DNA from: a virus | Strand: one strand, 5' to 3' | Virus record (IMG/VR): IMGVR_UViG_3300021964_000073 | Location: 1 to 58,464 of that record | DNA: 58,464 bases | Shown: in pieces, positions 32,499 through 43,300 of the stretch | Position numbering within the stretch: position 1 is the stretch's first letter | Layout of the letters: each line of letters starts with the position of its first letter | Notes under the pieces: model-generated | What the model saw: only the letters and a program-made list of their open reading frames with translations | Database searches by the model: none | What the model was told of the DNA's origin: nothing | Translations under genes and position numbers: made by a program

Positions 32499-34994
32499 TT
32501 AACTCCTGATACTGTATTTACCTGATATTGTGCTTGTACTAGAATTTAATTTATTATATCTTTGTACAGCTACACGTCTAGGCCCGCCCATAGCGTCATT
32601 TGTATCGCCATATCCTGTAAGTGATCCTGCTTGCATTGTTTCTACACTATCATTATGTACCATAGTCTTTAACTGTGCTGGAGTCAGCATAGGATTGGCT
32701 TGCAAGTATAATGCTCCAATACCGCACATCTGTGGACTAGCCATACTAGTGCCTTGAATGTTACATTGTCTAAAACCGCCACCACCGTAATATGCGGCAT
32801 CAGTAAATTTGTTAGTTGTGCTTGTACAACTTGTAATCTCGTCACCAGCGGCATAGATATCTACACCCGGCCCTGTTGTACTAAATCCAACTTTGTTATC
32901 TGCTGTTGAATTTTGTGCAAGCAAACTTCCTACCATAAATGCTTCTGTACTATATGGTGAACTACCTCTGTGGTAAAAACGACTGCCGCCACTATACACT
33001 ACAATATTACCATAGTCATCACCGCCATCTACATCTACTTTAAAACTATTGTTACCTGCGGCAATACATACATGTACGCCTTCGTCTATAAGTTCTTGTA
33101 CGTCTGTATCTACACTTGTAACTCTTACAGGAACTCTATAAGATCCATTAGAAAAGTATGGATACAATCCGTAGGTATCTCTTAGGTGTGATCTAGTTGC
33201 AAAACTTGGATCATTACTACTACTATAGGTAGTTCCTCTGTACTCAATTGAAGTTGCTGTTCCATATCCTGTACTGTAGCCCCAACTCATGTTTACTATA
33301 GTTGGACGTTTACGTCCTGTTACAGGATCAATTGGTTTATTCCTGTGCCATAATTTTATAACATCAAAACAATTACTAATACTAATACCTGTACCACTGT
33401 CACCTGAGCCTTCTAGGCCTGCAACTTTGACACTATATACTCTTGAATTTTTTGCCCAACCAAAGTGTTTACCAGCCGCAGTGCCAGCAACGTGTGTACC
33501 GTGACCGTCTGTATCTCTGTAATGATTTACACTCTGTGCAAAACTTAATCCACTTGCTTCGGCCCAATTTATTTGATGTACTCTATATCCTGTATCTGCA
33601 ACATATCCTGAACCACCTGCTATTGCTGGATTGTCTTGTGCTGGTGTATTGCCGTCTTGGAATATGCTTCTAATAGTAGCAAGCGGTGGCTTACTAATAA
33701 CTGGAGCAATGTATGTGTTGTGGAAAGCATAACCTAATGGATTGTTTGCTAGAATACCTGCTTTAGTACGCATATCGTCTGTCCACTCTGGAGCAAGACT
33801 TCCGCCTTCCCATAAACTTGTATATTCAAACATACAAAAGTTTAGTAGATACAAGTATTCTTTTGCCGCTACTTCAAATGCATCTGCATCAGTCTTCCAA
33901 GCATTTCCGCCATATCCTGATGAATCCCATTTGCCTGCATCATATGCTTCTTCCATTGCCGCATACAAATCACCTGACTGCCAATCAGCGGCTAAGAAAC
34001 TATATAATTTTATATCATCTGCAGGTAAACCGTGCATGTGTAGAGTGTGTAATACGTGTTCAATAACTTCTTGTGCGTCTATGTCGCCGTCGCCATAACC
34101 ATCACCAGTTGAGTTCAAATACCAAACCATATCGTTTGCTACATGGCTATCAAATAGTGGTGATAGATTCCAAAAAGTAATACCAGCATCTGTTAAGAAG
34201 TTTGTGCTATAGTCTCCACCGGCTCCTCTTGCTACTCGTTGTAGTGTTGGCAATCCAGCGTGATAAGTCCCTGTGTCACCACGTAGTGTTTTAATCATCA
34301 TCCTCTGGTATGTTTTATTAATACCCGCGGCATTTGGATCTAAGAACAGTTCAAACATACGTGCTACTTTTTCTAGCCACGCATCTGGAACTGCTGTTTG
34401 TCCACCTACTCCGCCAGCACCCATTATTCTTACACCGTTGGTTGTAACTTCACGTTTGAAGAAATCACTGCCATTACCGTTAACATTAATAATTGAGCCA
34501 TTTCTGTAATCAACATCAAGATCATCAATAGCAAACTCTGGATGGTCAACTTGTAGTCCACTATCTTGTATTACAACATCTACTCCTTCACCATCTAAGG
34601 CATAATCGTAACTGCCTACTAATGATGTAGACCATGTTGTATCTTCTGTGGTTATACTATGACGTCTTTTACCCCAGTCTATAACTTGTGTGCTAAGTTC
34701 ACTAGTTCCTTTATAAAAAGTTCCTGTAACTCTAGCTTGTATTCCTATTTCTAAACTATCATCTTGTTCGGGTGGAATAGCAACATCAAGAACTCTGCTA
34801 TCACTTTTAAGTGCATCAGCTTCAGCTTCTGTAAGCAAGTAATGTGTATTACGTTGTGAACCTGGTCTTGCGTTTGCTACTGTGGTTGATCTGTTTGGTA
34901 TGTTACCAGCACCAGTTTCTTCAATCATTTCCTGATTAAATGCTTCGTAGTCTACACCTTTTTTAAGAGTAACTACATATTCTACTTCACTCAT
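32499..34994 (-). CDS. Subtilisin-like serine protease with large insertion
   Basis: 831 residues. The S8 catalytic triad is intact: VIQDSGLQVDHPEF (Asp144), DTDGHGTHVAGTAAG (His498) and IQGTSMASPQMCG (Ser near 765). The first 75 residues resemble an I9-type propeptide. Between the Asp and His motifs lies an insertion of about 310 residues holding an EF-hand-like loop (STGDGYGDGDIDAQEV) and a His-rich helix (EHVLHTLHMHGL). It sits inside the tail-fibre block and should be late. It may process fibres or cut host surface proteins; neither is proven. Confidence 0.88.
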   Translation of the reverse strand: MSEVEYVVTLKKGVDYEAFNQEMIEETGAGNIPNRSTTVANARPGSQRNTHYLLTEAEADALKSDSRVLDVAIPPEQDDSLEIGIQARVTGTFYKGTSELSTQVIDWGKRRHSITTEDTTWSTSLVGSYDYALDGEGVDVVIQDSGLQVDHPEFAIDDLDVDYRNGSIINVNGNGSDFFKREVTTNGVRIMGAGGVGGQTAVPDAWLEKVARMFELFLDPNAAGINKTYQRMMIKTLRGDTGTYHAGLPTLQRVARGAGGDYSTNFLTDAGITFWNLSPLFDSHVANDMVWYLNSTGDGYGDGDIDAQEVIEHVLHTLHMHGLPADDIKLYSFLAADWQSGDLYAAMEEAYDAGKWDSSGYGGNAWKTDADAFEVAAKEYLYLLNFCMFEYTSLWEGGSLAPEWTDDMRTKAGILANNPLGYAFHNTYIAPVISKPPLATIRSIFQDGNTPAQDNPAIAGGSGYVADTGYRVHQINWAEASGLSFAQSVNHYRDTDGHGTHVAGTAAGKHFGWAKNSRVYSVKVAGLEGSGDSGTGISISNCFDVIKLWHRNKPIDPVTGRKRPTIVNMSWGYSTGYGTATSIEYRGTTYSSSNDPSFATRSHLRDTYGLYPYFSNGSYRVPVRVTSVDTDVQELIDEGVHVCIAAGNNSFKVDVDGGDDYGNIVVYSGGSRFYHRGSSPYSTEAFMVGSLLAQNSTADNKVGFSTTGPGVDIYAAGDEITSCTSTTNKFTDAAYYGGGGFRQCNIQGTSMASPQMCGIGALYLQANPMLTPAQLKTMVHNDSVETMQAGSLTGYGDTNDAMGGPRRVAVQRYNKLNSSTSTISGKYSIRS
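32514..32521 (-). promoter_or_regulatory. Late promoter variant
   Basis: Minus strand GTAAATAC, 18 bases before the ATG at 32496, inside the end of the subtilase gene. Confidence 0.5.
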
Positions 34995-35003
34995 GTTAAC
35001 TCC

Positions 35004-36890
35004 TTAATGTAAGTCTACCCACGCACCGTTAGCATATCCTTGAAACTTATTAGTTGTAGTGTTATAAATTGTATCTCCGTTAACTGCTGTAAGAGCATTA
35101 CGTTCAGTAGTAGTGAAACTTGCCATGGTCAATGGACTCTTATTAATGACAACTCTATCTGTTGCACTTAGGTTTATACTTGAAGCACTTTCTATTGTAG
35201 GTACTCCTGCACCTGTGCTAACAATATTAGATGCTGTAATTGTTCCTGTTACGGTTAAGTCATTGTCAACAGTAAGATTATTTTCAACATCAAGATCACT
35301 GCTCATTGTTACTGCTGGAGTAATTGTAATACCGCTTGAATCGTCTGTGTCAATAATACTAGAACTTAATGTAAAGTTACCGATTGAGTCTCCGCCGCCT
35401 TGTGCTACCCAAGCGTAATCTCCACTAGTCCAACTTAGTACGTAACCATCAGTAGGATTGCTTTGATTTAAATGTGTGTCTACATCTGCGTTTGCATATG
35501 CATCAGTAATTCCAAATCCTGATATTGTAGTCGGCTTGCCTGTAAGTGCCGCCCATGAAGCTGATGCTGTAATACCGGTTAAGTTACTACCGTCACCGTA
35601 GAAATTATTTGCATAAACATTATTCCACTTATTGGCAACAGACCCTAAGTCTACTGAGTTTGCAGTTGCACCTGTTAGCACACCTGTACTAAATGGTTGT
35701 GTAGTTGAACTACCTCCTGTAATAACTTGATCTAAACTAATACTTGTTAAGTTACTTCCGTTACCATAAAGCGTATCTGCTTTGAATGTTCCAGTAACAT
35801 CTAAATTATATAATGGAGTAGTGTTCCATAAACCTATTCTACCTGCACTAGTATCTACAAATAATGCAGTTACCGCAGTACTTACTGGTTTTGTTTTTAT
35901 ATATAAATCATGCCCAACAGTATTAATACTCATGTCAACTGCTGTAGCTGTTGTGCTTATTGTAAAGTCGCTGTCTGCACCTAGAATTATTCCACCATCG
36001 TTTGAAACAGTAAGGCTACCTGTAATATTTTGATTACCTAATCTACCCAGTGCGTCTGTAATTCCGTAACCAGCTAATGTAGTTGGTGTTCCAGTTAATG
36101 AACTCCATGCACCGTCAAAAGTATTCGGAGTGTTTGAAAAGTTGTTATAGTCTAAATAATAACTTCCAGCAAATCCGCCAAGTGTTGATGCATCTAATCC
36201 ACCACCACCTTCTGCAATATCTGCGGCAGGCGCCCAGTTTGAGCCATTCCATTTTAATACTTGTCCTGCTGTTGGTGGTGTGCTTGATGTATCTACATCT
36301 GCTAAATCATCTATGTCGTTTGGAATAGTTGGTTTATCAGTTAAGTTTACATAACTACCTGTAGTTGCAACACTTGCTAAACTAGGTGTACCTATTACTT
36401 CATTGTAATTAATGTAACTGTTTACAAATGCTTGTTGCACACCGTCAAATTTTAATGTTTGGTTTGCACTTGGAGTTGTTAAAATAACATCACTTAAATC
36501 TTCAATTTCTCCAGCCGCGCCTCCGCCACCGCCTGTGTTTATAACAGTTAGTGTTCCTGCGGCATCGTTATATGTTAAATCTATCCCGGTACCTTCGGTT
36601 AGCATTGCGGCAACAATGTCTTGTACTCTTTCAGCTGTGTGATATAAATTAGTACTGCCTTCTGGTAACTCGTCAGTTGTTTGTGCAACTACTGCCGGCT
36701 TGTTTGTTAAGTCTGCATAACTTCCGCTGAACGGACTATATGCTACACCTGCTATAGTTAATCCTGTAGCGGCTATCGATCCTGCGTTTACTATTCCGCT
36801 TCCTGCTAAATTTAAATTATCACCTATCGGTAACTCTTTTAATTTATTGCCATCATCTGTATCAATTATTAGTGGAAATCTATTTGCCAT
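35004..36890 (-). CDS. Tail-fibre protein with repeats
   Basis: 628 residues. It begins MANRFPLIIDTDDGNKLKEL and has repeated units such as WSSLTGTPTTLAGYGITDAL, WAALTGKPTTISGFGITDAY and YGNGSNLTSISLDQ / YGDGSNLTGITASA, the phage tail-collar/fibre repeat style. The C-terminus (TNKFQGYANGAWVDLH) is a typical fibre end. It should form a trimeric fibre contacting the host. Confidence 0.82.
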   Translation of the reverse strand: MANRFPLIIDTDDGNKLKELPIGDNLNLAGSGIVNAGSIAATGLTIAGVAYSPFSGSYADLTNKPAVVAQTTDELPEGSTNLYHTAERVQDIVAAMLTEGTGIDLTYNDAAGTLTVINTGGGGGAAGEIEDLSDVILTTPSANQTLKFDGVQQAFVNSYINYNEVIGTPSLASVATTGSYVNLTDKPTIPNDIDDLADVDTSSTPPTAGQVLKWNGSNWAPAADIAEGGGGLDASTLGGFAGSYYLDYNNFSNTPNTFDGAWSSLTGTPTTLAGYGITDALGRLGNQNITGSLTVSNDGGIILGADSDFTISTTATAVDMSINTVGHDLYIKTKPVSTAVTALFVDTSAGRIGLWNTTPLYNLDVTGTFKADTLYGNGSNLTSISLDQVITGGSSTTQPFSTGVLTGATANSVDLGSVANKWNNVYANNFYGDGSNLTGITASASWAALTGKPTTISGFGITDAYANADVDTHLNQSNPTDGYVLSWTSGDYAWVAQGGGDSIGNFTLSSSIIDTDDSSGITITPAVTMSSDLDVENNLTVDNDLTVTGTITASNIVSTGAGVPTIESASSINLSATDRVVINKSPLTMASFTTTERNALTAVNGDTIYNTTTNKFQGYANGAWVDLH

Positions 36891-36900
36891 ATCTTTATCC

Positions 36901-37374
36901 TTATAACGCCGCTATTCTTGTTTGGAAGTCTGCAAAGTCGGCACTTGCCGCTACTTCTGTTTTTAGTGTTGCGAGTGTAATTGTTTCTGCTTGTAATGCA
37001 GTTGCCGCCAATGCACCTTGTGCAGATGTTGCCGCATCTGTAATTCCGTAACCTGCTAGTGTAGTTGGTGTACCGTTTAATACTGCCCACGATATAGTAG
37101 AATTAACAGCATCAACAAGTAACGTACTATCGTCTGCAAACACACTACCGGTTAAATCGCCGTTAAAAGTATTTGTAGATGCATTTACAATAACAGTACT
37201 GTCTTGTCCAATAACATCACCTTTAACACTTTGTACTGTAATAGCATTATCGTTATCTACAACAGCAAGATATAATTCTGTAAAGTTGTCATTTACTTTA
37301 TCAAATGCTGTTCTAATTGCATCACCGTCACCTTTGTTAGCACTTGAACCTATATTAATTAACTGTTGTGTCAT
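36901..37374 (-). CDS. Short fibre protein with shared N-terminal module
   Basis: 157 residues. LINIGSSANKGDGDAIRTAF then DKVNDNFTELYLAVVD is the module also seen at 31819 and 37374. It contains one WAVLNGTPTTLAGYGITDAA repeat like those of the 628-residue fibre. It shares TAATG with the 2187-residue gene. It could be a truncated paralogue or an adaptor that joins fibre to baseplate. Confidence 0.72.
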   Translation of the reverse strand: MTQQLINIGSSANKGDGDAIRTAFDKVNDNFTELYLAVVDNDNAITVQSVKGDVIGQDSTVIVNASTNTFNGDLTGSVFADDSTLLVDAVNSTISWAVLNGTPTTLAGYGITDAATSAQGALAATALQAETITLATLKTEVAASADFADFQTRIAAL

Positions 37375-40300
37375 TATACTCTCCCTACAACGACTTCAAC
37401 TAAGCCCTTGCCGTCATCTGTTTTAGATCCAACTGCTTTACCTATAACTTGTCCTATACCTGGACTATTATTAACAATAGCATAACCTTCTATAGCACTT
37501 GTTACAAGCATGTCGCCTTTACGTACCATACCAATTACTTTACATGGAACTCTACCTTGTAATGCTAATGGAACAACGTGTTCGCCATCTAATGCACTAT
37601 TCATTAAGTGTGCTGGATTTTCTGAAACAATACCTGCTACTCTTGTATTACCTTTTTCATTAGTAATTGTAATTTCTTGTTCGCCGCCAAACACAACCAC
37701 TGTACCAAATTCATATTTTGCATCAGCTAGATAATTCTCAGCCAAGTCAGCATACTGTGCAGATGTAGCAGTACCATAAATTGTGCCAAAAGCGTTTGTA
37801 CCAGAACCAATATCATATGTTCCGTTTGTATAAGGTATAAACTTAGTTTGTTGGAATGTTATAGCTGGCTGGTTATCATTTGCAATTATTGCAACTTCAC
37901 CTGCGTCACTAAATCCTGTACCTGCGCCGATTGCTATACCTGTACCGCTGGCATCTTTTTCACCTGGTGCTTCAATAAAGCTACTGTAGATCCAGTCAAC
38001 GCCAAGTCTTGATTGGTTAAGTGTACTATCTGTATTACTACCGTAACTTGAGTTCTTTTGGTGTGTACTTGGAGCAACTCCTACACTACCAATATCAACG
38101 CTACCTGCAAAAGTTGTTGTTGTATTACTAGGTATTGTACCAACACTATCAAATATACTTGCACCACCCGGTGTAGTTACATTAAGAGTGTTTGCTGTTT
38201 GGTCAATAATTTTATAGTTATCAATATATAAACTTTGTCCGTCTATGCCACCATCTGATTTTGTTTTTACAATACTATCTGCTTGTCCTGTTGTACTAAA
38301 TGTACCACCAGTGTTAACAACGTCAGCGAATGTAACTGCATCTGGTTGACCAGCGCCTGCTGATGTTCTACCAATAACATAGTTTTGAGGAATATCAGGG
38401 AATAATTCAAATTGTAGTCCGGCATTCTTAATATAGATCCATCCGTTTGAATCTTCAAATTGTAAGCTATTAAACGAAGCAACACCTAAATCATTTTGTG
38501 TAATACCTGTTGCATTTAATCTAGTAGTTGCGGCATTAAGTAATAATTTACTTTGTGCAATTATAGCGTTAGCGGCAATGTCACTATCTTCAATTGCTCC
38601 TGGAGTAATTCCAAATGTTGCAATATTATTAGCTACGCTGATAGTTATATCACCTGCTGGAGTTGCATTGTCGTATGTAGTGCCGTCGTATATTAATAAA
38701 TCATTAGTTGCTCTATTACCAATGTCTGCACCAATTGCTTCTGTACCAAAAGGTGTTCTACCGTCAACATAACTTTTTGTTGTTGCATCTTGTGGCTGAT
38801 CACTTCTTGGATCTGCCAAGTTAGCAATTTGATTACTACCCGCATTAAGGTTTCCAGTCAGCGATGTTGAACCATCTCTAGCAAGTACACCCGGGCCTAA
38901 TTGTCTATTAAGACCAACAACAGTTCCGTCTCTTTGGAAATGCAACCTTCTGTTAATAAATTCATCTACTGCAAATTCTGTAGGTACTGCCTGTGGATCT
39001 GCATCACTTAATAAGTCATCGTTTGAGAACTCACTAATTCTTACACCACGTCTAAATCCTAATCCGTCTAAGTTACTAATAGCAATACTTGCCGCGAAAG
39101 TAACTGTACCTGTACCTTGATCAACTTCAAAGTACTTACCAACTCTAAAGAATCCATCTTGGTCTGTACTTACCCAGAACACTCTACCTTTGCCACGTTC
39201 GTCAACCTCAGCGGCTTGTGAAGGTGTCTTAGTAGGCGGTCCATAAATAACACCTGGATAGTTTGATTCATTAAATCCGCCTGATCCAATATCGTTAAAG
39301 TCATGTCCGTTAGCTCTTAGTGTTGAAATACTAATTGTAATTGTTGCGTTTTCACCTGCAGGTAATGATAATGGTATAGTACGCTGTTGTGGAGTTCCAC
39401 CACCAAATTTAATACTTGAAACTAATCCTGCACTAGTTGCCGGACTGTTAATATCTGTACCTGAAACATCGTTAATAACAACAGTTGCATATTCGTAGTC
39501 ACCGTTTCCTGCATCAACTCTTGGAGTATAGTTTGAAACTCTAAAAGTTTTACCATCATGTGTAAAGATCATATCTGCATTATTAATTCTATCAATATCA
39601 ATAGTGCTTGAAATTCTAGTTATAGCAAGTACTCTATCTCCTGCTGTAGCACCCATTGTAGTTCCTGCACCTGCATATGTTGAGTCGCTTGCATATGTAT
39701 TGTCTAGTAATAAATTTAAATAATCAAATCCACTATCAAAAACAATTTGTGATTGATCTGATGGAAGTGCCGCATTGTCACTGTCTTGGTTGTTATAACT
39801 AATTGTTCTGTAAACTTGTGTTGGCTGTTCATCAAAGATAATAGCAGTTGATGGTCTAATTGTAGTTGCTGGCTCAACACTATCAAACAAGAAGTTTTTA
39901 TTTTGTCTTATTGCTAAAATATCGCCATTGTTAATTACTGCCGCTAGTCCTTCGTCACCACCTATTGTTAATCTATAAACTGGTAAGTTTGAACCTTTTG
40001 TTCCTGTTGCTGTAACACCATCGACTACGCTAACGTTGGTTATTTCATATTGAACATTTGATGTACCATCGTCAACATCTAGTAATGAATTATTGTATGG
40101 AGGATAATCACAGTCAGTAACATATACACTTGTAGCACCTACTGGCATCGTATATGTTGCATCTGTAAATCCTTCAACTGGCTGTGTCATAGGACGTAGT
40201 GTTGTGACTATATCAACTTCTTCGTTTGGATCTGACCCTGCTGATACTAATCCATAGTTACCATTTGAGTTAGAACAGTTCAACGCTCTAATAATACTAC

Positions 40301-43300
40301 CGTTGTTACACATAAACGCTGTATGGTTGTAATATGTAAATGTTGAAACTTGCTCTGACAACGCACCATTGTTTACAAATAGTCCATAACCTAAGTCGTT
40401 AACTTGTGTATAGTCGTTTGCTAACATACTTCTGTTACCAGCTGTTTGTGTAAAGATGTCAATTGGAGAAGCTATTGCTGTATCAAACCCTGCACCTTCA
40501 TTACTTAAACTATTTAGAAGAAGTGTTGCTGTACCTGCTTCTGCATCATAATTTGTTACAGCATCAATTTGGTAACGCTTACCGCTAATAAAGAATGGCG
40601 CTGGAGTTTCAGGTTTTCTAATTCTTAAACCTTTACCAACTGCCGAACTTACATTCAGTGTAAAGTTATCAGTTTTGCTATCAATTTGCATTTCTAAGTT
40701 TCCTGAGAATGCATCAATATACATACCACCTCTGAACGCTTGTTCGTTTACACTCTGTGAGAATGAACCACAGACTTGCATGTAAGGTGATTTAATTAGA
40801 ATTTGTCCATCTGGATCAAGTACCTGTGCAAATCCACCGTGACCTTGGAATGTCATATTTGCTAATCTTGTAGCATCATTCATTAAGAATACATCAATTT
40901 CTTTATTATTCAATGGTGTTGATGTTATGTCAGTTGGATCTTGTCTGTAATGATAACCGTAGTTAGCAGTTTGTTTAATATGCCATGCGCCTGAAGCAAT
41001 ATCACTTAGGTTAGGTAATCTGTTTACTGTTAGTCTTACAGTGAAACTAGTACTACCAACATCACTTTGTTCAATTAAGCCAACTGCTCCGTTGTCAGTA
41101 TAGAACCATGCGCCTGCCCATGATGTAGGAGAAATGTTATCAGCTGGAGTAACTGTTATTAATCCACCAATATCGTTTTCACCTGAGAAACTAATAGTTT
41201 GAGCAGTAGCAAGGTCTGCACCTATTCTTGCTGTAACTGCTAAGTTATCAATTAACTTGTCTCTATAGAAATATGTGTTAATCCAAGGCGACTGCGAAAT
41301 TCTATCTGCTGGACGTATAATACAACGTCTAAAGTCTGAGCCTTTAATACTAACGTTTGCAGGAACCTTTAACGGATAGTCTTCGTAGTAAATACCTGTT
41401 TCAACATTGATAACAATTTGTTTGGTACGTGTAAAGTTACCGTATTCTAGTTCTTCACCTAGTTCAAATACTTTTGCTTCTTGTAATACAACTTCAACTC
41501 TATCGTATGCTGTACCACCTAAACTGTCACCGCTTGAATATTTTACAATTCTACCAATTGCTCCTGAGCTTTTACCGCGTATAACTTTTCCTGGAAGAAT
41601 ATCAACATTGGTGTTAACACCTTGGTCAACACTATCTTCACTACCATTTGAAAAGTCAATAGTGTATGTACTACCTTCAACAAGTCCTGGTTTACTTGCA
41701 GGACCGTTTTGTATAATAGTTGTAATGATGTCAAACTTAGCACTGATACTATTTCTAACAGTAAGTGAAGGTTGTGCAATGCCTGCATCTAATTTTTGTT
41801 GCATCAATGTTTGTAATGCTGTGTAGTTATTCTGTAAAACTACTTGTGCAATAATTGTATTAATTTGATTAATTGCCGCAATAGTTTGAGTACCTTGCGA
41901 AATTCTTGCTTTAGCACTACTTGGACTTCCGTAGTATCTAACACCTGACTGAATAGCATGGAAGTTAACATTAACACCGTTACCGATATCAATTAATAAT
42001 CCGTTAACAATTGATTCAACATCTCTTTCACAAGTGTTACCAGACTTTGTAGGTTGAACAGGTGCTGGCAAATCATTTAAACCATTTGTAATAACATCTG
42101 TAATAATAGCAAATAGTGTTGTAACTCTTGCAGTTAAGTTTGCTTCAACTGTTTCTGTAAATATTCTTTGTGTATCAACAATAGGATCTTGCAAAGGTGT
42201 ATACGCTACACCTGCTAAAATATTGTTTAAGATTAAATCTCTTGTTTGGTTAAGAGCCGCTACTGTTTGTTGTACTTGTCCAAAAACTCTATTAGCGTTA
42301 TTAGACCAATATGACTTAGCCATTCTACGTGTTTCTATATTACCACCACGTCCAATGTCATGTACCATAGCATCAACAATTTTAATTGTGTCTCTTTTAC
42401 ATTTTGCACTGTTATATACAAATGAATTCCAAATACCTGATCCGCCAGCATTTGCTATTTGATCGTCGATCCATGCAACAGTTTCTGTACCAATAAAATC
42501 TTTGTTCTCATGTAGCATTGCTTCTGCAATAGGATTAACTACATTTGTATCTGCATATTCTAAATTAGGATATGTTGTATTAATAAATGCTAAAACTTCT
42601 TTAGCAATAAACTTTTTATTTTTTGTAATAATATCAATAGCAGGCTGTGCATCTGCATATGGAGTAGTTACACCTACAGCATTTGTAATTGATATGCCTT
42701 CACCTTGATCGTAGGTAATAGTTTGTATGTATGCACCTGGCTCTAACGGACTTGCTTCAATAATTGTTTGTGCTTTTTGTGCGGCCGCGCCAACAGTTTT
42801 AAATGCATAATTTAAACTTCTGCCTTCTTTACCAACTGGTGAATTAGTTTGTGCATCGTCGCCACTTGTACTAACATATAAATCTACGTTACTTGCAAAA
42901 CTTGTATTGTCTACATAAAATTTTGTTGCGGCTTGTAAGTCTTCAGTAATACCTGTGTTTGTTCCTGCTAAGTCACCTGGATGATCATGCAAGAATAATG
43001 CACCTGTCATTCTGTCGCCTTGACGTCTTACAATACTTTCTCTTGGCAATGATTCATTATTTTTCCAAAAGCCTAATAACGTACTATCATATTCGTTATC
43101 AACTATAGTATCTGTTCCTACTGGAACAACAGTATCACCGTTATTAATATTAACTTTGACTCGTGTTGTATTGTCATTGTTTTGTGCTTCGGCTTTTGAA
43201 GTATGTAAACTTACAAAGTTTTCATTTACAACACGTATATAATAAATTGTATCGGCTATTAAATTAGTAGGTACAGTGTCTGTTGCTTTGTATTGGAACG

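Noticed and set aside
33742-34098. 118-codon plus-strand frame inside the subtilase gene
   Set aside because: It lies opposite a well-supported protease with intact triad and has no ribosome site, so it is a shadow frame.
41407-41826. Long open frame on the plus strand (139 codons)
   Set aside because: It is the complement of a low-complexity part of the giant fibre gene, with no Shine-Dalgarno and no recognisable protein character. The same holds for other plus-strand frames inside minus-strand genes.
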